Position numbers and translations under genes: made by a program. A stretch of DNA of 64,000 nucleotides from Gammaproteobacteria bacterium (GTDB taxonomy: Bacteria > Pseudomonadota > Gammaproteobacteria > Burkholderiales > Burkholderiaceae_B), in assembly GCA_030832095.1 (NCBI GenBank), contig JAURJT010000022.1, positions 62,001 through 126,000 on the forward strand. The letters run 5' to 3'. This document shows, in pieces, positions 40,373-49,981 of the stretch. The notes beneath the pieces were generated by a model. That model was not told the DNA's origin. It did no database searches and worked only from the letters and a program-made list of their open reading frames with translations. Every line of letters starts with the position of its first letter. The first letter of the stretch is position 1.

Positions 40373-42409
40373 TCAGACAAGAGGAGGATGAACGGCTGCA
40401 CTGGTATTAGAGCTTTGTGGCTTGAGTGTGGCAAGCGTTGCAACGGGTGCTTCGGTAGCCTCAAGTTCAGTCGTAGCCGCTTGGTTCGTCTCGCGCTCAT
40501 CGGCAATATCCTCAGACTCAACGACCGCATCCAGTAGGCTGACGTAGCGCGCCTCGAGTTCGAGCGCGAGTTCGTCGGCCCCTGTGATGTGCAGTTCGAT
40601 TTGTTGGCCACGGCCGAGCTGCGGCAGGCCAGCCAGACGTGCCACCAACGGGGCGTTGTTGAGCCGGATCAAATCTTCTTTTAAAACGGTCGCGGTGCAG
40701 GTGGTGATCTGCTGCTGTTGCAGCCAGCGCAGGCACCAGAAGCGCTCCATGTTGTTTTGAAAGTCATTCCAAGCGACGTACTGCGCTTCAAAACCGCCAA
40801 TAATCGCAAAGAGGTCTGCATCACGAGGTTTGAAAGGCGCAACCAAGGGTGCAGATACACCGTGCTCGATCGCGGCAATCAACTGCCACTGATTGACCAG
40901 ATCGACGTAACGTCGAAGCGGTGAGGTGCACCAGGCGTATTGCGGCACGCCGATGGCCTCGTGCGGCAAGGCCTGTGTGCTCATGCGTACACGCCCCATT
41001 TGTTGCGAGCGATAAATGCCGGGTAAGCCGCACGAGGCTAGTAAGCCGCCCCAAGTGCTGTTGGCTAAGATCATGTACTCGGCCACCAAACGGTCAAGAG
41101 GCGCATTGCGACGGCGCGGCAAGATCCTCACGGGTGTGTTCGGATCATTTGGATCGCCATCGACATAGAAACTGTATTCGACGCGATTATTGTTTTCGGG
41201 TTTACCTCGGACTTGTTCACGCTGTTTGGCGAGTGCCAAGGCAAGTTGCCACAGCGGTCGAATCCAATCGTTGTACGGCAACACTTGTGTGGTGTCGGCA
41301 AGTGCCTCTTCGGTAAAGGCCTCGTCAAGTAGGTTGTGGCGCAAGTTTTCGCGTACGACCACGCGCTCAAGTCGACTCTCATGACCAAGAATTTCGCCAG
41401 TGAGTGGATTGGCTGTGACATAGAGGGATAAGGCTGGTACCGGACGACCTGCATCAAGCGAAAATGCCTCGATGACCGCATCGGGTTGCATGGGTATTTT
41501 TTCGCCTGGCATGTAGACAGTCGACATCCGCGCGCGCGCCAAGGCGTCTAAGTCGCTGTCACGAGTGACTGCGAGGCCGGGGGCGGCGATGTGAATCCCC
41601 ACTCGCATATTGCCATCGGGCAGGGTGCTGACCGAGAGCGCATCGTCAATCTCAGTCGTGGTGATATCGTCGACCGAATAGGCTTGAACCTCGGCTAACG
41701 GTAAGTCTTGCCCCACTACGGTGAGTGCAACATCGTTAAAGTGCGTGCCCCGCGGGAAATGCGTCGCCAGAAAGCGCCCTTTGTGCAGCGCCAAAGCGTG
41801 AGGCCAGGCACCCAGGCTGAGCAGCAGTCTTTCGGGCGTTTGACGCGTGGTTGCGCAGGCGGCGTCTAGCGCCTTCCAGGCTTGTGAGTTTTTGTCTGGG
41901 CGAGTAATCAGATTGACAGCAAGTTCACTGACCTCAGCGGGCAAGGCGCCGGCGACCATTTGATCAGACCACTCTTGCGTGAGGGCTGCTTGACGTTGTT
42001 TTTTCTCAAGCGCCGCAAGTGCGGCTGCAAGGATTTCGGGTGGGGCTGGTTTGTAGCGGCCGCGACCGCGGCGATGAAAATACACCGGCGCGCTGTGCAA
42101 GCGCAGAAGCAAGGTGGTTTTTTCAAGCGCGCTGGGGGCGTGACCAAAATAGTCGGCACCTAATCCTTCGACATCAAACTCTTCTTGCGGCGCGCACTCC
42201 CACAAGAACTGCAGATCGATGTCTTGCGATAGCGCCTCGGCTTGGGTCAGCAAGGCTTCGGGTGCAGGGTTTGCGAAGGTGTACAGGCAGTTGCTGCGCT
42301 TGATCTTGCTGCGCTTGCCTGAGCTCGATTCGACCTGCAGGGCGGCATCTGCCTCTGACAGGATGTGGCCAGTTTTAAACGCGCCATCTTCTTCAAATAA
42401 AACGTACAT
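40373..42409 (-). CDS. RNase II-family 3'-5' exoribonuclease
   Basis: A 678-residue protein with an RNB catalytic domain: AYSVDDITTTEIDDALSV carries the conserved aspartates that bind magnesium, followed by VGIHIAAPG, PVPALSLYV and RSQQMGRVRMS, and YAWCTSPLRRYVDLVNQWQL near the end of the domain. The N-terminal 220 residues lack clear cold-shock domains, and the C-terminal tail is acidic and T/A-rich rather than a clear S1 domain. It is therefore a shorter RNase II/R relative of the sort common in betaproteobacteria, probably degrading unstructured RNA. It heads the TonB-like–aroE–lptG–apaH run. Confidence 0.9.
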   Translation of the reverse strand: MYVLFEEDGAFKTGHILSEADAALQVESSSGKRSKIKRSNCLYTFANPAPEALLTQAEALSQDIDLQFLWECAPQEEFDVEGLGADYFGHAPSALEKTTLLLRLHSAPVYFHRRGRGRYKPAPPEILAAALAALEKKQRQAALTQEWSDQMVAGALPAEVSELAVNLITRPDKNSQAWKALDAACATTRQTPERLLLSLGAWPHALALHKGRFLATHFPRGTHFNDVALTVVGQDLPLAEVQAYSVDDITTTEIDDALSVSTLPDGNMRVGIHIAAPGLAVTRDSDLDALARARMSTVYMPGEKIPMQPDAVIEAFSLDAGRPVPALSLYVTANPLTGEILGHESRLERVVVRENLRHNLLDEAFTEEALADTTQVLPYNDWIRPLWQLALALAKQREQVRGKPENNNRVEYSFYVDGDPNDPNTPVRILPRRRNAPLDRLVAEYMILANSTWGGLLASCGLPGIYRSQQMGRVRMSTQALPHEAIGVPQYAWCTSPLRRYVDLVNQWQLIAAIEHGVSAPLVAPFKPRDADLFAIIGGFEAQYVAWNDFQNNMERFWCLRWLQQQQITTCTATVLKEDLIRLNNAPLVARLAGLPQLGRGQQIELHITGADELALELEARYVSLLDAVVESEDIADERETNQAATTELEATEAPVATLATLKPQSSNTSAAVHPPLV

Positions 42410-42444
42410 GCAGTGTTCCGGTTAAAACTAAAAGGGCGCGCTGG

Positions 42445-43815
42445 TTAAGCCCGCGGTGTTGCAAGCGCCTTAAGGAGTTTGGTATGAATGCCGCCAAACC
42501 CACCATTGCTCATGACAACGATGTGATCTCCAGGGCGTGCTTGTGAGGTCAGCGCTAACACTAAATCATCAAGCCGATGGTGCGCATGCAAGCGACTACC
42601 CAGTGAGGCTAGTACCACAGTGGGATCCCAGCCGAGCGCTTGTTTGCCTTCGTTCTGCCCAAAGCAAAACACCAAGTCGGCGCTGGCAAGCGCTGCGGGC
42701 AGGCGCGCGGCCATCGTGCCAAGTTTCATGGTGTTTGAACGTGGCTCAAGTACCGCCAAAATTCGCTCAGCCCCTACCTTGGCGCGCAAGCCCTCAAGTG
42801 TTGTTTGAATGGCGGTGGGGTGGTGGGCGAAGTCATCGTAGACGGTTACGCCGTTGATCGTGCCGCGGGTTTCCATGCGGCGCTTGACGCCGGCGAACTG
42901 ATTGAGCGCAGCGATGCTTTGGGCGGGTGATACGCCAACGTGTTCGGCGGCGAGTAGGGCGACCAAGGCATTATGTTGATTGTGCGCGCCGGTCAGAGAC
43001 CACTGCACTCGCCCGAGCAGCTGCGTGCCATTCAATACGTTGAACGACAAGGGATCAAGGCTTTGGGTGTGCCAACCCGTCGCCTGGCCTGTGTGAATCA
43101 GGTTGCTGTAGCAACCGCGTGCGAGCACGCGCGCTAAGGCCTTGTCTTGCGCTGGCGCAATCACTAGGCCACTGCGGGGCACGGTGCGTAGCAGATGATG
43201 AAACTGAGTTTCGATTGCCGCTAAGTCAGGAAAAATATCTGCGTGATCGTACTCAAGATTATTCAAAATTGCGGTGCGCGGCCGGTAGTGCACAAATTTT
43301 GAACGCTTATCAAAAAAAGCCGTGTCATATTCGTCTGCTTCGATCACAAAGAGCGAACTCTGCGGTTGATAACGTGCTGACACCTCGAGTCCAGGCGCCA
43401 CGCCACCGATTAAGAAGTTTGGTTCGAGCCCCGCCTGTTGCAGAATCCAGGCCAGCATTGAGCTGGTAGTGGTTTTGCCGTGCGTACCCGCGACGGCTAA
43501 CACGTGCTGCCCTTGTAAGATCTCTTGGCCGAGCCACTGCGGCCCCGAGATGTACGGCAAGCCCGCTTCAAGAATCGCCTCGATCAAGGGGTTGCCCCGT
43601 GACAGAGCGTTGCCAACAATAAAGAGATCGGGCTTCAGAGTCAGCTGGCTTGGCTCAAAGCCCTCGATGAGTTCGATGCCTTGCTCTTGCAATTGCGTAC
43701 TCATGGGTGGGTATACACCTGCATCGCAGCCTGTCACGCGGTGGCCCGCTGAGCGCGCGATCAGTGCGAGCCCGCCCATAAACGTGCCGCAGATTCCTAA
43801 AATGTGCAAATGCAT
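42445..43815 (-). CDS. mpl: UDP-MurNAc:L-alanyl-gamma-D-glutamyl-meso-DAP ligase
   Basis: Mpl re-attaches the tripeptide released in peptidoglycan recycling to UDP-MurNAc. The 456-residue Mur ligase has the N-terminal nucleotide motif HLHILGICGTFMGGLALIA, the ATP loop LAVAGTHGKTTTSSMLAWIL, the FIEADEYD-type segment LFVIEADEYDTAFFDKRSKF that separates Mpl from MurC, and the DFAHHPTAI motif. The start is taken at ATG 43815, directly before the conserved motif; an in-frame ATG 15 codons earlier is less likely. It is divergent from the tlpA-like gene, 36 bp apart. Confidence 0.95.
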   Translation of the reverse strand: MHLHILGICGTFMGGLALIARSAGHRVTGCDAGVYPPMSTQLQEQGIELIEGFEPSQLTLKPDLFIVGNALSRGNPLIEAILEAGLPYISGPQWLGQEILQGQHVLAVAGTHGKTTTSSMLAWILQQAGLEPNFLIGGVAPGLEVSARYQPQSSLFVIEADEYDTAFFDKRSKFVHYRPRTAILNNLEYDHADIFPDLAAIETQFHHLLRTVPRSGLVIAPAQDKALARVLARGCYSNLIHTGQATGWHTQSLDPLSFNVLNGTQLLGRVQWSLTGAHNQHNALVALLAAEHVGVSPAQSIAALNQFAGVKRRMETRGTINGVTVYDDFAHHPTAIQTTLEGLRAKVGAERILAVLEPRSNTMKLGTMAARLPAALASADLVFCFGQNEGKQALGWDPTVVLASLGSRLHAHHRLDDLVLALTSQARPGDHIVVMSNGGFGGIHTKLLKALATPRA

Positions 43816-43851
43816 GAAAATTCTCCCCGCCTCATTGTAGAGTGAGACGGT

Positions 43852-44439
43852 ATGATGCAAGCTATGAAACGACGAACTGTTCTGCTGGGTGTGGGCGGCT
43901 TGGCTGCGATGGCAGTATCAGGCTGGGCAGCATGGCGTGCCTCGTCACGTTCAGCACCGGCCGCGAACCGCGCGGTGGGGCCCTCGACCGAGCTTGCACG
44001 TGTGAGCGCCAACCCTTTGGCGCTTTACGGCGCGCGTTTGCCTGGTCTTGATGGTCAAGAGTTTTCGCTCAGCACTTTAAAAGGCCGACCTCTTGTGGTG
44101 AATTTTTGGGCAACCTGGTGTGCGCCCTGCGTTCAAGAGATGCCGCATCTTGATAGTATGGCGAAAGAGTTGCCTGAAATAAATTTTGTTGGCATTGGTA
44201 TCGATACACCACAAAACATCGCTCAATTTGTTGCTAAAATACCGATATCGTATCAACTTCTTATTGCTGGCCACGCTGGGATTGCGATGGTTCGCGAGTT
44301 AGGTAATAGTGCGGGTGGGTTGCCTTTTACCCTGCTATTCGATGCAAATGGCAGCATTTTCGACTCAATTCTTGGTCAAGTAGAGCCCAATGATCTACGG
44401 CAGCGCATTGATCGTCTCGTTACAAAATCGAAGACGTAG
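43852..44439 (+). CDS. TlpA/ResA-type thiol-disulfide protein with twin-arginine-like leader
   Basis: A 195-residue exported thioredoxin-like protein. The redox motif is WATWCAPCVQEMPHL (cysteines at residues 90 and 93), the cis-proline lies in SAGGLPFTLLFD, and the fold includes PLVVNFW. The leader reads MKRRTVLLGVGGLAAMAV: two arginines in a Tat-like context before the hydrophobic core, unusual for this class, which mostly uses Sec. It probably reduces periplasmic disulfides, for example in cytochrome c maturation, but no ccm genes are near. The start may be 43852 or the ATG at 43864. It is divergent from mpl. Confidence 0.88.
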   Translation: MMQAMKRRTVLLGVGGLAAMAVSGWAAWRASSRSAPAANRAVGPSTELARVSANPLALYGARLPGLDGQEFSLSTLKGRPLVVNFWATWCAPCVQEMPHLDSMAKELPEINFVGIGIDTPQNIAQFVAKIPISYQLLIAGHAGIAMVRELGNSAGGLPFTLLFDANGSIFDSILGQVEPNDLRQRIDRLVTKSKT

Positions 44440-44545
44440 ATAGACAAATCGCAGCAATTAGCGTAAAAATGCGCTCTGTTTAGTTAGTTTTTTGGTTTTC
44501 GATTCGTTATCGTTTAACCTGTTATCCCTCACGCGAGCCCCACGC

Positions 44546-44992
44546 ATGGCACAACGCCTTCTTGTCCTGAATGGTCCGAACTTGAACTTGCTAGGGTTAC
44601 GCGAGCCACATCTCTATGGCCACACGACCTTGGCACAAATTGAGGCTCATCTCGTAGCTGTGGCAAGCGGTTTGGGCGCCACGCTCACGGCCTATCAAAG
44701 CAACCACGAAGGCGAATTGGTCGACCGCATCCAGGCGGCTCGTACCGACGGTACTGACTTTATTGTGATTAACGCAGGTGCTTATACCCATACGAGTGTG
44801 GCGATTCGTGATGCCTTAGCCGCGGTCAAGATATCCTTTATTGAAGTGCATCTTTCAAACGTTTATAAACGCGAAACTTTTCGCCACCACTCTTACTTAT
44901 CTGAGTTAGCAGTGGGGGTAATTGTGGGGTTAGGCCCCTATGGGTACGAAGCTGCTGTTCGGTTTGCCGTGCAGTCTTCGCAAACGGTTTAA
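44546..44992 (+). CDS. aroQ: 3-dehydroquinate dehydratase, type II
   Basis: AroQ dehydrates 3-dehydroquinate in the shikimate pathway. The 148-residue protein is typical: [20 protein letters not shown] with the catalytic tyrosine at residue 24, [34 protein letters not shown] and [20 protein letters not shown]. The start is ATG 44546; earlier in-frame codons add residues without family match. It is followed by accB after 51 bp, an order found widely in proteobacteria. About 100 AT-rich bases upstream probably hold the promoter of the aroQ–accB–accC operon. Confidence 0.96.
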   Translation: MAQRLLVLNGPNLNLLGLREPHLYGHTTLAQIEAHLVAVASGLGATLTAYQSNHEGELVDRIQAARTDGTDFIVINAGAYTHTSVAIRDALAAVKISFIEVHLSNVYKRETFRHHSYLSELAVGVIVGLGPYGYEAAVRFAVQSSQTV

Positions 44993-45043
44993 GGCCTGTT
45001 CGGCTCGAAACTGTTCAATTCAGAACTTTACGGAAATATCATT

Positions 45044-45502
45044 ATGGATCTCAGAAAACTCAAAACCTTGATCGATCTTGTGTCAGAATCTGGCATCGCC
45101 GAGCTCGAAATTACTGAGGGCGAAGGCAAGGTCCGCATCGTGAAGTTCTCGCAAGCACAGCAGCCAGTCGCCTATGCTGCGCCGGTCGCGGCATCAAGCT
45201 ACGCGCCCGCAGCGCCAGCGGCAGGCGTCGCGGGTAGCGCGGCCCCCGAAGCTGCGCCTGTTGCCGCTGGGCACACGGTTAAGGCTCCGATGGTTGGCAC
45301 CTTTTATCGCGCCGCCAATCCGGGCTCTGCAGCGTTTGTCGAAGTTGGGCAAACCGTTAAAGAAGGCGAGCCCCTTTGTATTATTGAGGCAATGAAACTC
45401 TTGAATGAGATTGAGGCGGATAAGTCTGGTGTGATCACCGAGATTCTGGTCGAAAACGGCGAACCCGTTGAGTACGGTCAACCGCTTTTTGTGATCGTCT
45501 GA
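45044..45502 (+). CDS. accB: Biotin carboxyl carrier protein of acetyl-CoA carboxylase
   Basis: AccB carries the biotin that shuttles CO2 in malonyl-CoA formation. The 152-residue protein starts [20 protein letters not shown], has an A/P-rich linker (residues 40–75) and the biotinyl domain, with the modified lysine at residue 118 in [17 protein letters not shown]. The thumb region [17 protein letters not shown] is present. accC starts 2 bases after its stop, so the two are translated together, matching the fixed ratio of the complex. accA and accD are not in the window. Confidence 0.97.
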   Translation: MDLRKLKTLIDLVSESGIAELEITEGEGKVRIVKFSQAQQPVAYAAPVAASSYAPAAPAAGVAGSAAPEAAPVAAGHTVKAPMVGTFYRAANPGSAAFVEVGQTVKEGEPLCIIEAMKLLNEIEADKSGVITEILVENGEPVEYGQPLFVIV

Positions 45503-45503
45503 C

Positions 45504-46850
45504 ATGTTTGAAAAGATTCTGATCGCCAACCGTGGCGAAATCGCGTTGCGTATCCAACGTGCTTGTCGCGAAATGGGTATCAAAACGGTAGTCGTACATT
45601 CTGAGGCCGATCGCGAGGCAAAGTATGTGCGTCTCGCTGATGAGTCAGTATGTATCGGCCCGGCGGCTTCACGCGATAGTTACTTAAATATGCCAGCCAT
45701 TATTGCCGCGGCCGAAGTCACCGATGCCGAAGCCATTCACCCAGGCTATGGGTTTTTATCTGAAAACGCTGATTTTGCCGATCGTGTTGAGAAAAGTGGT
45801 TTCGTCTTTATCGGCCCGCGCCCTGAATCGATTCGCCTGATGGGCGACAAGGTGAGTGCCAAGCAAGCCATGATCGAAGCGGGCGTGCCGGTGGTGCCTG
45901 GTTCGCCCGGTGCGTTGCCCGAAGATCCTGCTGAAATCTTGCGACTGGCTTCTGATGTCGGTTATCCCGTCATCATCAAGGCTGCAGGTGGTGGTGGCGG
46001 TCGGGGCATGCGTGTGGTGCACACTGAGGCCGCTTTGCTCAGTTCGGTGGCAATGACTAAATCTGAAGCGGGCGCGGCGTTTAACAATCCCGAGGTCTAC
46101 CTCGAAAAGTTTCTTGAAAATCCGCGCCACATCGAAATTCAAGTGTTGGCAGACGGCGGCCGCAACGCAGTCTGGTTGGGCGAGCGCGATTGTTCGATGC
46201 AGCGTCGCCATCAAAAAGTAATCGAAGAGGCTCCGGCCCCTGGCATTGCCCGCAAATTGATCGAACGGATTGGCGAGCGTTGCGCCGAGGCGTGCCGCAA
46301 AATTCAATATCGTGGTGCCGGAACCTTTGAATTTTTGTACGAAAACGATGAGTTTTATTTCATCGAGATGAACACCCGCATACAGGTTGAGCATCCCGTG
46401 ACTGAACTGATCACTGGCATTGATCTGGTGCAACAGCAGATTCGTGTCGCCGCTGGCGAAAAATTTACCTTACGTCAGCGTGATATCAGCTTTAAAGGCC
46501 ATGCGCTTGAGTGCCGTATTAACGCCGAAGATCCGTTCACGTTTGTGCCGAGCCCTGGCCGCGTCACAAACTGGCACACGCCAGGTGGCCCTGGTGTCAG
46601 GATTGATTCGCACGTGTTCAATGGCTATTTTGTGCCGCCCTATTACGACTCGATGATTGCTAAAGTGATCACGTACGGCGATACCCGCGAGCAGGCCGTG
46701 GCGCGTATGAGCATTGCGTTATCCGAGATGGTTGTTGAGGGGATTAAAACCAACATACCTTTGCATCGCGACTTGATGGCTGACAGTCGTTTTATGGCCG
46801 GTGGCACAAGTATTCATTACCTTGAACATAAGCTTGCCGCCCGACCTTGA
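45504..46850 (+). CDS. accC: Biotin carboxylase subunit of acetyl-CoA carboxylase
   Basis: AccC uses ATP and bicarbonate to carboxylate the biotin on AccB. The 448-residue enzyme is canonical: [35 protein letters not shown], the glycine-rich ATP lid [36 protein letters not shown], and [20 protein letters not shown] with its catalytic arginine and glutamate. Length is normal. It is followed by prmA after a 102-bp gap that I find otherwise empty. Together with accB it forms the first half-reaction of fatty-acid synthesis. Confidence 0.97.
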   Translation: MFEKILIANRGEIALRIQRACREMGIKTVVVHSEADREAKYVRLADESVCIGPAASRDSYLNMPAIIAAAEVTDAEAIHPGYGFLSENADFADRVEKSGFVFIGPRPESIRLMGDKVSAKQAMIEAGVPVVPGSPGALPEDPAEILRLASDVGYPVIIKAAGGGGGRGMRVVHTEAALLSSVAMTKSEAGAAFNNPEVYLEKFLENPRHIEIQVLADGGRNAVWLGERDCSMQRRHQKVIEEAPAPGIARKLIERIGERCAEACRKIQYRGAGTFEFLYENDEFYFIEMNTRIQVEHPVTELITGIDLVQQQIRVAAGEKFTLRQRDISFKGHALECRINAEDPFTFVPSPGRVTNWHTPGGPGVRIDSHVFNGYFVPPYYDSMIAKVITYGDTREQAVARMSIALSEMVVEGIKTNIPLHRDLMADSRFMAGGTSIHYLEHKLAARP

Positions 46851-46952
46851 AGGTGCCTTGCTGAACGATTTTTCGAGTCGCTTCGCGCAGGGCTCGCAAA
46901 AGGTCGTTGTCAAGTCACATAGATTTTTAGCGTCTCGCTAACGGAAACTCTC

Positions 46953-47855
46953 ATGCGTGAATTGGTGTTGTTGTGTCCGGGTGCCTTGGCTGAGCCGTTG
47001 TCTGACGCGTTACTCGAATGTGGGGCGTTGTCGGTGTCAGTTGAAGACGCCGACTCAGACACCGATGACGAGCAACCCTTGTTTGGTGAACCCGGTAGCG
47101 AACCCAACACGCAGGCCTGGAGTCGTAATCGAGTGATTGTCTTGCTGGCCGACGGCACCGACCCCGAGCAATTGCTTGCGGCAGCGCGCCTCGATCTTGA
47201 CAACACTTCAGAGCTTCCTTGGCACCTGCGACAAGTGCCTGATGCAGATTGGGTACGTCTGACACAATCGCAGTTTGGCCCAATTACGGTAGGTACTCGA
47301 ATCCTGATTGTGCCCAGCTGGCATGCTGATCAAATGCCGGTGGCGCCCGAGCCTCGCCGAATTGCGATTCAGCTTGATCCGGGTTTAGCCTTTGGTACAG
47401 GCAGTCATCCCACGACGCACCTCTGCTTAGAATGGTTGGCTGACGAATTACCTAAGGGTGCTACGGTGTTGGATTATGGCTGTGGCTCGGGTATTTTGGC
47501 GATTGCCGCCGTGTTGCTGGGTGCCGGGCAAGTGACCGGAGTGGATATCGATGAGCAAGCCGTCCAGGCAACCCGCGACAATGCGCAGACCAACAATGTC
47601 GAGGTGCATTCAATGCTACCTGACGACTTGTCTGAAGGACATTTTGATGTGGTTGTGGCCAATATTTTGTCTAATCCGCTTAAAGTTCTCGCGCCAATGC
47701 TTGCAGGTCGTGTGCGTTCGGGTGGACAATTGATTTTGTCAGGGGTCCTTGAGCGACAGGCACAAGAGGTCGCGGCCGCGTACGCGCCTTGGTTGCTGCT
47801 GACAGTCTGGCAGGCACGCGATGGTTGGGTGTGTTTGGCTGGTACAAAACCCTGA
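46953..47855 (+). CDS. prmA: Ribosomal protein L11 methyltransferase
   Basis: PrmA trimethylates several lysines or amino groups of ribosomal protein L11. The 300-residue protein has the family's N-terminal substrate domain and the SAM-binding part [51 protein letters not shown] and [17 protein letters not shown]. The second half of the N-terminal domain carries an acidic insert, [20 protein letters not shown], common in betaproteobacterial PrmA. It follows accC and precedes the DUF3426 gene, the usual order in this group. Confidence 0.95.
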   Translation: MRELVLLCPGALAEPLSDALLECGALSVSVEDADSDTDDEQPLFGEPGSEPNTQAWSRNRVIVLLADGTDPEQLLAAARLDLDNTSELPWHLRQVPDADWVRLTQSQFGPITVGTRILIVPSWHADQMPVAPEPRRIAIQLDPGLAFGTGSHPTTHLCLEWLADELPKGATVLDYGCGSGILAIAAVLLGAGQVTGVDIDEQAVQATRDNAQTNNVEVHSMLPDDLSEGHFDVVVANILSNPLKVLAPMLAGRVRSGGQLILSGVLERQAQEVAAAYAPWLLLTVWQARDGWVCLAGTKP

Positions 47856-47906
47856 AGCGAGTCGTGCTTATTGTTTAATGTTGACGTCGATTTCTGAGGC
47901 GATTGA

Positions 47907-49004
47907 ATGAGTCTTGTCACGCGTTGTCCAAAGTGCCAAAGTGACTTTATGGTGTCGCTTGAGCAACTGCGCGTGCATGAGGGGTTAGTCAGGTGCGGCA
48001 ATTGCACGCATATTTTTGATGGGCATGCAACCCTCGAAAGTCAGCTGCCAGTGTTAACTCAACGCGCGGCCAACTTGAGCGAAACGTCGACTCCATCGGT
48101 GCTGACTCCTTCTCAAGGCATCGAGCAAGAGCCTAGCCCGTCCGTGCGGCGCGCACTCAGTGCTGAACGTGAGACTGGGGCGAATCGTGTGCCTCACCGG
48201 TTATCAGTTCGAGGGCCCGCGCAAGAATTCAGTGCGCCATCGGTGCTGCGGCGTCGAGCGCAAACCGGTGCCGAGCTTGAGCGTGAACCCGAAGAGCCCC
48301 TGGCAGCATTACAGCCAGAGCCTTTTTTTCATCAAGCGCCGGCGCGAGAGCGCGAGCCAACCCTGGGTGTTGAGCCGACACTTGGTCTTGAGCCCGCACT
48401 TGAGCGTGGGTCAATGCTTCGAGTGCAAGGTGAGGCCAGGTTGCGAGGTGAGAACCGGTCATCAGTTGGACGCGGCACCCCAGATTTTTTAATTGATGAG
48501 ACCCCTCTGGATGGCTTGCGTCGTGGACTTTGGTTCGTGATGGTGCTTTTGGCTGCGTCATTATTATTGATGCAGTTGGCTTATGTCTATCGCAACGAGT
48601 TAGTGACTCGTGTGCCAAGCCTGCTGCCAATGGCCCGCGCGGCTTGCGTTCAGTTAAGATGCGAGGTCTCGTTTGTGCGACACCTTGAGCGTATTTCGGT
48701 CACCCCCATCGCACTCGAACAACCTGCTGCCGGCCAAGCCGAAGGGCAGTCAAGCAACCTGACGCTTAAGTTTTCAATGCGTAATCGCCTAGACAAGATT
48801 CAACCTTGGCCGCATCTTTCAGTCGAGCTCAAAGATGCGTCGGGCACGCCGGTGATCAGAAAGGTGCTTGCCCCTGAGTTGTATTTGCCCGAATCCCTGG
48901 TTGCCAAACCGTTTGGTGCGAACCAAGAAGTGCATCTCAGCGTGCCGCTCGTTGTCAACGGTTTACAGATCAGCAGTGCTCACCTCAATCGATTTTTTCC
49001 CTAA
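47907..49004 (+). CDS. MJ0042 zinc-ribbon protein with DUF3426 domain
   Basis: A 365-residue membrane protein in three parts. The N-terminus is an MJ0042-type zinc ribbon (TRCPKCQSDFMV and LVRCGNCTHIFDG give four cysteines). The middle (residues 50–200) is low-complexity, rich in E, P, R and L, with a short tandem repeat of the type EPTLG (EPTLGVEPTLGLEPALERG). One membrane helix (about 209–230) is followed by a C-terminal DUF3426 domain, probably periplasmic. The function is unknown. It sits between prmA and a PfkB kinase. A zinc ribbon inside and a beta domain outside suggest an envelope protein linked to cytoplasmic nucleic acid or protein, which is inference only. Confidence 0.88.
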   Translation: MSLVTRCPKCQSDFMVSLEQLRVHEGLVRCGNCTHIFDGHATLESQLPVLTQRAANLSETSTPSVLTPSQGIEQEPSPSVRRALSAERETGANRVPHRLSVRGPAQEFSAPSVLRRRAQTGAELEREPEEPLAALQPEPFFHQAPAREREPTLGVEPTLGLEPALERGSMLRVQGEARLRGENRSSVGRGTPDFLIDETPLDGLRRGLWFVMVLLAASLLLMQLAYVYRNELVTRVPSLLPMARAACVQLRCEVSFVRHLERISVTPIALEQPAAGQAEGQSSNLTLKFSMRNRLDKIQPWPHLSVELKDASGTPVIRKVLAPELYLPESLVAKPFGANQEVHLSVPLVVNGLQISSAHLNRFFP

Positions 49005-49013
49005 GAGACTAGT

Positions 49014-49955
49014 ATGACTAAGCCGGTATTGATTTGTGGTTCAGTGGCCTTTGACACGATTGCTGTGTTTGATGGTCGTTTTAAAGAGCATATTCTGCCC
49101 GATCGTATTCATGCGTTAAGTGTGTCATTTTTGGTACCCAGAATGCGCCGTGAGTTTGGTGGCTGTGCAGGCAATATTGCCTACAATCTGAAGCTGCTTG
49201 GAGGTAATCCAATTCCTGTCGCAACCGTAGGTGAAGACGCGACTGACTACCTGCAACGTTTTGAGCAATTCGGCATCAATACGAGCATGATTCAGAGCTT
49301 GCCTGACACCTTGACTGCGCAATGCTTTATCACGACTGATCTTGATGACAATCAAATCACAGCGTTTCATCCAGGTGCGATGGAACGTTCTGCAGACAAT
49401 AATTTAACCGGGCAACAAGCCGCTTGGGCGATCGTTGCACCTGACTCCAAGGCTGGCATGATGGCGCATGCACAGCGACTGCAGGCTCAAGGGACACCTT
49501 TTATTTTTGATCTGGGTCAGGCGATGCCCTTATTCGATGGCAAAGATATCTTAGAAATGGTTGCCTTGGCACAGGCACTGACTGTGAATGATTATGAAGC
49601 GAGTGTGGTTGAGCAACGTACTGGAAAAACGGTGGCGCAACTGGCAAAGAATTTGCAGGCCGTGGTCGTGACTCGTGGGGCGGGCGGAGCAACTCTGTAC
49701 ACTGAGGGGCAAGAGCATCATATTGCTCCAGTGATCCCTGCTGCAGTGCTTGACCCAACAGGGTGTGGCGATGCGCATCGAGGCGGCTTGCTCTATGCGC
49801 TGACGCTGGGCTGGACTTGGATCGAGGCCTGTAAGCTTGGCAACTTGATGGGTTCAATTAAAATCGCGTCACGTGGGCCGCAAAACCACGCGCCCTCGCG
49901 AGTTGAAATCGACGCACTGTTGCACGCTCACTACGGTAGTCATTTACCAGGCTAG
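49014..49955 (+). CDS. PfkB-family carbohydrate/nucleoside kinase
   Basis: A 313-residue ribokinase-like protein. PfkB signatures: RREFGGCAGNIAYNLKLLGG near residue 50, VATVGEDATDYL, and the C-terminal active-site motif LDPTGCGDAHRGGLLYAL, where the usual GAGD is GCGD and the usual phenylalanine is HR. The opening VLICGSVAFDTIAVFDGRF is closer to adenosine-kinase-like members than to fructokinases. Substrates in the family range over sugars and nucleosides, so specificity is open. It follows the DUF3426 gene after 9 bp and ends 26 bp before the lipoprotein gene. Confidence 0.88.
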   Translation: MTKPVLICGSVAFDTIAVFDGRFKEHILPDRIHALSVSFLVPRMRREFGGCAGNIAYNLKLLGGNPIPVATVGEDATDYLQRFEQFGINTSMIQSLPDTLTAQCFITTDLDDNQITAFHPGAMERSADNNLTGQQAAWAIVAPDSKAGMMAHAQRLQAQGTPFIFDLGQAMPLFDGKDILEMVALAQALTVNDYEASVVEQRTGKTVAQLAKNLQAVVVTRGAGGATLYTEGQEHHIAPVIPAAVLDPTGCGDAHRGGLLYALTLGWTWIEACKLGNLMGSIKIASRGPQNHAPSRVEIDALLHAHYGSHLPG

Positions 49956-49981
49956 GTATTGAAATTTTTTTGGAGTTTGTT

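Noticed and set aside
45756-46433. 225-codon minus-strand open frame opposite accC
   Set aside because: It lies wholly inside the canonical accC gene, has no recognisable domain and shows the histidine/arginine-rich composition of antisense shadows.
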